A DNA stretch of 64,000 bases from Gyrodactylus bullatarudis (lineage: Eukaryota > Platyhelminthes > Monogenea > Gyrodactylidea > Gyrodactylidae): NCBI GenBank assembly GCA_012064415.1, contig SSNU01000082.1:124001-188000 (forward strand), written 5' to 3'. Position numbers and translations under genes: made by a program. Under the pieces are notes generated by a model. The model did no database searches. It saw nothing but the letters and a program-made list of their open reading frames with translations, and was not told the DNA's origin. Positions within the stretch are counted from its first letter, which is position 1, and each line of letters begins with the position of its first letter. Of the stretch, positions 57,603 through 64,000 are shown one piece after another.

Positions 57603-58484
57603 TACACCTAATTAATATGAAGATGGGAATTTATTTTTATAATAAAATTTATTAAAACTTAGTTCTGTCTTCACACACCTTCTTCAGTGGTACGACAATG
57701 GCTGAGAATTCTAATATTGACCTAAGTTTTAATAAATTTTATTATAAAACTAATTTTAGATCATTTTTCACTGAAATGGGAATTTATGATTTTTACAAAA
57801 TTATAAATTTTTTCAGAAATCGAATTTGATCAAGAATTTTTGGAATCTAGAACGTAGGTTCCACTTTCAGGATCTGAAGAAAAAAGATTTGAAAAGAATC
57901 AAATTCTAAGAAAGTTATGGCATATTTCAAATCTAGCGATGGCACCGAATTCCCATTTTTTTGAGCTTTGAGTTGAAAATTTTTGTTGATTTAAAAGTGA
58001 GAGATGGTTCAAAAGTTGATTTTTAGGATCATGATTATTCAAAGAAATCAAATATGCTGATTCAGATTTTGAGAATCCACCCATCTTCGTGTGTAAATCA
58101 AATTTTCACTATTTGAAAATCGAAGAAATTTTGATGATTCAAGATCCCTGGAAATTGGCGAATCCATTGAAATTTTTATGTTCATAATCGGGTTCTTTGA
58201 CTAATCGTAATCCTAAAGGTCAACTTTCGATCACTCTCTCACTTTTAAATCAACAAAAATTATCAACTCATAGTTCAAAAAAATGGGAATCCGGCGCCAT
58301 CGCTAGATCTGAAATATGCCATAACTTTCTTAAAATTTGATTTTTTTCCAAATTTTTTTTTCTTCAGATCCTGAAAGTGGAACCTACGATCTAGATTCTA
58401 AAAAATCTTGATCAAATTCGATTTCCTGATGAAAATATTTATAATTTTGTAAAAATCATAAATTCCCATCTTAATATTAAGCTT
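57603..58484. repeat. Foldback family B copy with a nested insertion
   Basis: The left end is CCTAATTAATATGAAGATGG and the right end CCATCTTAATATTAAGCTT. The inverted halves include GATTTTTACAAAATTATAAA against its inverse and CTAGCGATGGCACCGAAT against ATTCGGTGCCATCGCTAG-like sequence. A 141-bp insertion interrupts the left arm. Confidence 0.75.
57635..57775 (-). mobile_element. 141-bp nested insertion with a 12-bp target duplication
   Basis: ATGGGAATTTAT occurs at 57623-57634 and again at 57776-57787, flanking the insert. Inside, 57635-57662 is a perfect 28-bp inverted copy of 57722-57749. On the minus strand the loop contains CCACTGAAGAAGGTGTGTGA then AGACAGAAC, which has the CTGANGA piece of a hammerhead core but a damaged GAAA. 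A 12-bp duplication fits a retroposed insertion rather than a TA or TTAA transposon. Confidence 0.65.
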
Positions 58485-58514
58485 CATTAGCTTTATTATA
58501 ATATAACCCTTTAA

Positions 58515-59001
58515 GTCCCACAGTGATAGTTCTGTCACACGTCATTTTGGCAACTCATTATTATTCATTCAAGCCTCAGAAAATACTTCGTTTACCACTC
58601 ATTCGATAGGAAATTTATTAATCTCCTAGACTCCGCAAAGACAATTCGACAAACTCGTGATATAATAATTTAAAGAGACCCGATTTTTTTCAAAAAATTA
58701 ATTTTTGTTCAAAACGTTTTTCTTGAAAGCCTACTTTCCATGGTCATAGATAAAAAGTATAACTTTTTTTGATGAATCATACCTCTAGAATTCAAATATG
58801 CAATCGCCTGAACTCTATCTGCTAAAGCTACAAAGAAAGCCGGTTTTTGGATCATAAATTGACCCATTTTTTGATCGACAACTTCTGAATCAAAAATAAT
58901 TGCGTTAAAACAACTGTAGATTCGTAATCAGCGAATTAACAAACCATAGACAGATAGACAGAAGATTGAATCCGAGTCATGAAAAAAAATTCTCCGGGAC
59001 T
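58515..59001. mobile_element. TTAA-bounded element starting GTCCC, nested
   Basis: TTAA at 58511-58514 is followed by GTCCC; GGGACT is followed by TTAA at 59002-59005. The wider ends CCCTTTAAGTCCC (58507-58519) and GGGACTTTAAGGG (58996-59008) are also inverted with one mismatch, flanked by ATAA on both sides, so the boundary is ambiguous. About 490-500 bp, no coding capacity. A GACAGATAGACAGAAG stretch lies near the right end. Confidence 0.5.
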
Positions 59002-59130
59002 TTAAGGGATAAAGATAATATCTTTGAAATAAAAGAAATCATATACAGAATCAGGATAATTATTTTGGTAAGATTACAAATTTTCTAATTTTTATGATGA
59101 AAAAAAATAATTTGGGACATGAAGGGTTAA

Positions 59131-59897
59131 ATGATAAGAAGAAAGCTTCATTCAGAATCATCAATCGACTGTTATGATACAGAGGCCCAAGGTGCATATA
59201 ATAATAGTTCTGAAAAGTCGGCATTTTTACTCATAGATTCTTTGACAAATACAAAGCCCTTGGTCACATCTACATAAAGCATACGCCCTCTAATGATTTT
59301 CACTCAATTGAGATTCTATTTGAGTGGATTATTATGCTTCTGTTTGTGAAAAAATAGTCATCTTTCAATCATTACTATCACTATATTGTAGCTTGACTTT
59401 ATTAAGAAGACTTATTGAACTTTCCTCGCCTTTTTTTCCAACAAAAGCTAGTTGTTATGAAGATGAGAATTCACTTTTTCATTCATTTTTTCCCGGACAA
59501 TTAGGAAAAAAAGTGAAATGAGACTATAATTTGAAACATTAAGCTCCAAGTTGAAAACCAAGGAATGACAGTAACTATTTCTTGATATACTAGAGAGAGT
59601 TTTGATTTTTAACTTGATCAGAATTCAATTTAGTTCCTTCGGATGATTCTAATAATTATTAGAATTATACTGCATAAAACATAATATCTAAATCGTATGT
59701 TTGTTTGAGGTTAAATTTCTGTAGTGTGTCATGATTAGAGTCTTGGTAATAAATGTAGGTAGACTCAATATTAAAATCCTCATGTCTAATATTAGTGATT
59801 ATGTAATTTACATTGTACATAGAATGTAAACCTTGAAGATGTCAAATTCTAAGACGTTTAATGAAGTTATAGCATAAGATAATGGAGAAAATAAGAG
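59131..59897. other. Gene-poor interval with a family A relic
   Basis: 59447-59520 carries AAGCTAGTTGTTATGAAGAT, a left end of foldback family A joined to a short right part by deletion. Nothing else was recognised. Confidence 0.45.
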
Positions 59898-59901
59898 TTA
59901 A

Positions 59902-60713
59902 TTCCAAAATTAAAATGCACAAATTTTTTATTTTTTCCAAAATTAGCGTACTTTGAAGGTGTTATTCCAAATTTAGCGCATATTTTTCAAATTAATTCCA
60001 AAATAAGCTATATTTCCAAAATTATCGTATTTTAGAGGTGTTATTCCAAATTTAACGGATTGCAAAATTAAGATTATTCATAATAAAAAGTTTATATACC
60101 TCCTGTATTTGCATAATTATAATAACTATTATTATAACTAACTAACTATTATATTTATTAGATTAATAATTTTTTCAAACTGTAGTTGTTAGGTTTATTG
60201 AGTTAATTTTAATTAAGCTATACACTGGTAAATGAATTTCGCTCCTGAATAGGATTATACCAATCAGAATTCGTTATATTCAAGTACAATCTAACTTTCT
60301 CTATAGACCTTCATTTCTAATGAAAAATTTAAGGAGACTTACATAAGTTTATCCCCATTTAGAAGAGATGTTATGAGTTATTCAAGGCATTTCTAGTAAA
60401 GCATTTACTTTTCATTAAACATGGAATTGTAAGATTGAGACGATTTCATGGCTAAACCCTTATTTAATTGACAAAGATCATTGAAAAGACAGATCTGGAT
60501 CAAATCTTCAGCAGAGAAAATTATGTAGAATTACTTGTTTAATACACAGGAGGTAAATAACCTTTTTATTATGAATATTACTATTGAATAATCTTAATTT
60601 TGCAATCTGCTAATTCTGGAAATAAATTTGAAAAATATACGCTAATTTTGGATTAACACCTCTAAAATACGCTAAATTTGGAATAACACCTTTAAAGTAC
60701 GCTAAACTTGGAA
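59902..60713. mobile_element. 812-bp non-autonomous element with periodic TIRs
   Basis: TTAA occurs at 59898-59901 and 60714-60717; the ends are TTCCAAAATT and its imperfect inverse AACTTGGAA. The boundary can also be read as TA with ATTCC ends. The ~200-bp arms pair over GGTGTTATTCCAAATTTA and GATTGCAAAATTAAGATTAT. Each arm repeats a TTCCAAAATTAGCG-like motif; in the left arm they start near 59902, 59935, 59965, 59986, 59996, 60014 and 60044, spaced by about 10-bp multiples. The architecture echoes the TIRs of the transposon at 991-2925. No protein is encoded. Confidence 0.8.
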
Positions 60714-60717
60714 TTAA

Positions 60718-62131
60718 AAAATTAACTCAAAAAATTCTTCTCACTGGAATACTACTTTTGATTATGAAACTGATCGCGAACTTTCTTCATATTTATCAAA
60801 TTAAAGTTTTTCCTATCAAGGGGTTTTTTTATTTTTATGTATATAATTGCAAATATTTTGCTCTTGAATGCCTAAATATCAAAATTTAGTCCTCTAGTAA
60901 CTATTTCACTATCAAATAAATATATTTTTTTAAAAACGAAATTTTTCGGCAAGTATTTTGAAATTACCAAAATTGATTTGTGGTTGATCAACGGGAAAGG
61001 GTAAACTATACATTTTCCTTAAAATTCTTATTTAAATATACAAATGTCACTGTTCTATCTTTGCTTCTATTTAGGGGTTTTGTTTTTAGTAATTCTTTTT
61101 AAAAATAAACTGTACATTATAGACCTACATGAAAAATTATATTTGCAAACATACACCCACCATCGAACTTTTTGAACTTGGTTCAGAATCCAGTAGGAAC
61201 TTTAGACTCAGAAGTGATTAATCTATCCATAATATTGCCAAACTTCATCAAGAATATTTTCATTGGGCTCATAAGGAAGGTTAGAAGAATGGCTTTCGTA
61301 TATTTTAGGGATCAAATTATTTCGCGCCTTGTGCACACGCCTAGGATAATACAGCTATTATCGATGAATTTGGAAATTCATGATTTTTACAAAAAAAATT
61401 TTTAGGCTTAACTTTTTAAAATCCTAAATTAAGACTTTTGACCCAAAGTTATCGGATCAGAACGTTAATGGGGAAATCAAAATTTTAAATCTTAAAACTA
61501 AATGAATAGTGCAGTAACTATACCTACAAAGATTAGTTATTTCGTTCTTAACTAATATATGGATCCCACCGTGACTAGTACGAAAGACTAGTAAGTCGTA
61601 ACATTCAGCAAAATAGGCTTATTTATTACCAAACACGATGAACCTATGGGATATATTACCAAGGCACCTAGAATGAAATAATTCTTAATCTTTTTATTTA
61701 CAATTCAAATCTAACATTCTATTGAATCCTATTGTAAGTATTCAGATTATATTTGAATGAAAAAAACTAATTTTTAACGATATTCTCTCTAACAACATGA
61801 TATATTCAATTAACATGGGGTATTATTAATACAGTAAGAAAACCCCATAGTTATCTATTGTATGTTTGCTTAAAATTTCAATTGTTATCTGATTAAAAGA
61901 AGATTCAGATCAAGTTTTGTACTTTTATATAATGGTTTCAAGTCATAAATTTTACTTTAGTAATTCATAACAAAATGCTAACTCTACCATATTAAATCCA
62001 ATTAATGACGATAAAATATCGAATAATAACAAAAAGTTATTAATTGTATGTTATAAAATAATATTTTATTGTAACTACTTTTAAGTAAAAACGAATAAAT
62101 TGTTTACTAACAATGTTTAGGTAAAGAGTAG
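60718..62131. other. Gene-poor interval with weak repeat traces
   Basis: 61350-61405 contains CAGCTATTATCGATGAATTT, a family C start. About 60930-60985 has a weak family D similarity. No gene was recognised. Confidence 0.4.
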
Positions 62132-62422
62132 GACGCCAAAAATAAAGAAAAGCCCAGTTTGTGCGTTCAGAAAGTAGCTATCAAACCACTAGTCCTACCT
62201 AGAGGAACTTTGAAAACAATAGACTCGAATGATGAGACCAGAGAGAAATTAGCTAATTCCCAACCTTTAACCAGATCCAGACCAAGATAAAGGGATATGG
62301 CGGAAAAAAACCAAGATCAGAAAAAGATATTTTTATCAAAAATTAATACTAATAGAACTCAGCTAATCCATTTACACAAATCAAACCCAAACCATTATTT
62401 TTCAAAATCCAGTTTAGCATGA
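62132..62422 (+). pseudogene. A/C-rich reading frame with one internal stop, unidentified
   Basis: One frame runs for 96 codons with a single TAA at 62288. It begins DAKNKEKPSLCVQKVAIKPL and continues SNDETREKLANSQPLTRSRP; after the stop it reads RDMAEKNQDQKKIFLSKINT. Base composition is A- and C-rich, clearly unlike the surrounding DNA, so a decayed imported or retroelement gene is plausible. No family was recognised. Confidence 0.3.
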
Positions 62423-63164
62423 TCTATTCATTGAAAGACCGTATACAAATGTACAAAGAACTAGGAGTATACAGTGTATACTATACACACGCACATGGTA
62501 ACTTTCTCACCATCAAATGTACTTGCATAATACCAACACCAAGAAACCTACAAAGAAGTACCAAAAGAAGCACATACACACTCACCTCTCTGAGGAGGTG
62601 AACAAAAAGAAGGGCCAATCAGATCAATTTTCATCATTTCTTGTAATTTTTCGTATGGTGAGAATGCCACGAAATAAAGCGCTCTTTCTTTTAACAAACT
62701 TTGCATCGCTTTTCTTTATGAATTCTCCTATTGCTCAGATAAAATCTGAGGTTAATCAACACCTTTCAAACAACAATTTCAATACGTTTATCTATTCGAA
62801 TTCAATATTTTGAAAAGTTCTCTCCACATCTACTACAGCCTATCAACTTATTATATTGTCCAGGACTTGTTTCATATTTTAAATATTCAACTCTCAGCGA
62901 ATCCAATTATAGGCAAATTGTGTAAATAGCCATAGACAAAATAGAAGAAAATGATTCAACTAATACCTGGGTAAATTAAAAGGCTTACTTAGACAGTTAC
63001 TTAAGTGATAATTTGAGGAGAAAATCACACAAAAGTCGCAGCCGATTAGAAAATTGCAAATTTTTCTTGGTTACTAGCAATGTTAGAAATGAAAATTTTA
63101 TATTTTTCAAATGAGGAAATGGAAACAAGCAACATATCTAAAATCGCAAATCTACTGCCCTACT
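62423..63164 (+). other. Continuation of the A/C-rich tract with short open frames
   Basis: A 98-codon frame at 62517-62813 starts in the A/C-rich part (KKPTKKYQKKHIHTHLSEEV) and runs into AT-rich sequence. I see no homology. The composition shift ends at about 62640. Confidence 0.3.
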
Positions 63165-63443
63165 CTTAAGTTATGAGAGATTTTTTGATGACATTGAAAG
63201 GTAATTTGTCAAAAGCCTTTATAACAGCAGCTGGAATTCGCCAATACTTTAATTCGTTGGCTTTTTTATGAATGATACGATTTTCGTGGCAATGCTTCGG
63301 CCTTGAATAACTCCATGTTGAGAAGCAGCAGACAGCTGCACAGCTTTCAAATGAAAATAAATAAAGTTTTCAATAATTGAGAGAAAAATTGCGAGGTTAA
63401 AAATCAGCGTAAAGTTGGAGGGATTCGGAGAGCTTTGGAGCAC
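63165..63443 (-). pseudogene. Degenerate LINE reverse-transcriptase fragment
   Basis: On the minus strand PSNFTLIFNLAIFLSIIENF corresponds to the PSNYRPISLLPVLSKIFEK-type block of Jockey/CR1-like reverse transcriptases. SAASQHGVIQGRSIATKIVS matches the conserved SQHGF..GRS..T block. After a frame break, VIKAFDKLPFNVIKKSLIT matches the DFSKAFDKVPH region that follows the first catalytic Asp. The Asp position itself and the YADD motif are not preserved in an open frame. A short, dead fragment of the same broad class as the LINE at 12373. Confidence 0.7.
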
Positions 63444-64000
63444 TTGGGAATAGGATTAATTTTTTATTCTGAGACAATATGCTGGGATTGAGCAAGAAAT
63501 AAGGATTTTATTGAGTCGAATTATCGCAAAAATTCCTCATTCACATTATAAACAAAATTATGATTTGAACACCATTGAATAGGGAATTATAATGCCAAAA
63601 TTCAAGGCTCTATTATTATTTTAACATTAAGTACTTTCGCCCATTTTTTAAATTTATGAGTAATATTTTTCATGAGTATTATTATCGGTGATCAGGGATC
63701 ATTTATGCCTTATTTCCTTTATCAAACATGATATATATCTAGAGACTTAAAAGTATAACTATTGACTATGAAATGCGACAAGTTTTAAAATATATTAATT
63801 TTTTTGTCAAGATCTCTGGATTATATGAATAATTTTGTGTATTTACTTAAAAGTAGACACTTGAGAAATAAAAATAAAAATAAATTTTGAAAAAATTTTA
63901 TCTCATAACAATAATAGTTGTCTACATCAATTTAACAGAAGTAAATGCATAATGTTCCTGAAAAATGATTCATTCATATTGCAAAAAGTGATCTGTATTC
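63444..64000. other. Gene-poor end of window
   Basis: The upstream part of the LINE fragment may extend here in very decayed form, but no frame could be supported. Confidence 0.35.

Larger units (their letters stand above)
57401..59126. mobile_element. TTAA-bounded element with CCCTTCATGTCCC TIRs
   Basis: TTAA at 57397-57400 is followed by GT and CCCTTCATGTCCC (57403-57415). The exact inverse GGGACATGAAGGG (59114-59126) is followed directly by TTAA (59127-59130). A TTAA target and a C-rich 13-bp TIR fit a piggyBac-type non-autonomous element. The interior is mostly other repeats (foldback family B with a nested insertion, and another TTAA-type element), so the original core may have been small. 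Confidence 0.55.

Overview
This window is eukaryotic nuclear DNA from an invertebrate animal. It is very AT-rich, protein-coding sequence is sparse and split by GT-AG introns, and most of the recognisable structure is transposable-element debris. The one clear host gene encodes an innexin (gap-junction channel subunit). Its sequence is of the non-arthropod protostome type; the first extracellular loop reminds me most of flatworm innexins, but a nematode or other spiralian source cannot be excluded without a search.

Layout. 1-989: nothing recognised. 991-2925: an almost intact IS630/Tc1/mariner-type DNA transposon with TA target duplications, long TIRs made of an iterated motif at about 21-bp intervals, and a transposase gene that reads through only if a 33-nt GT-AG intron is removed. 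4.1-11.9 kb: repeat relics and inverted repeats. 11944-16093: a 4.15-kb composite with 169-bp TIRs and TA duplications (pogo/Tigger-like ends). It carries a transposase-like C-terminus on the minus strand, a 5'-truncated LINE fragment, a GC-rich foldback and a set of degenerate short repeats. 16.1-21.5 kb: relics.

21653-49604 (+): the innexin gene, four coding exons joined by 19.9-kb, 57-nt and 6.7-kb introns, 406 codons plus stop. The introns hold a piggyBac-type element (23812-25355) with perfect ends but a broken transposase, and several families of foldback (palindromic) elements. Two related foldbacks flank exons 2-3.

49.6-64 kb: no host gene recognised. There is a hammerhead-ribozyme-like motif (51164-51226), a 1.7-kb element with Tc1-like TIRs (51873-53569), a Penelope-like GIY-YIG endonuclease fragment (55072-55312, minus), nested TTAA-bounded elements (57.4-59.1 kb), an 812-bp non-autonomous element with periodic TIRs (59902-60713), an A/C-rich pseudo-ORF (62132-62422) and a degenerate LINE reverse-transcriptase fragment (63165-63443, minus).

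The most novel candidates are the DD33E IS630-like transposon with iterated TIRs and a tiny intron, its possible non-autonomous relative at 60 kb, the hammerhead-like fold at 51.2 kb, and the foldback pair around innexin exons 2-3. Intervals listed as gene-poor were read without finding supportable genes. No tRNA, rRNA or CRISPR was seen, but tRNAs could not be searched systematically by eye.
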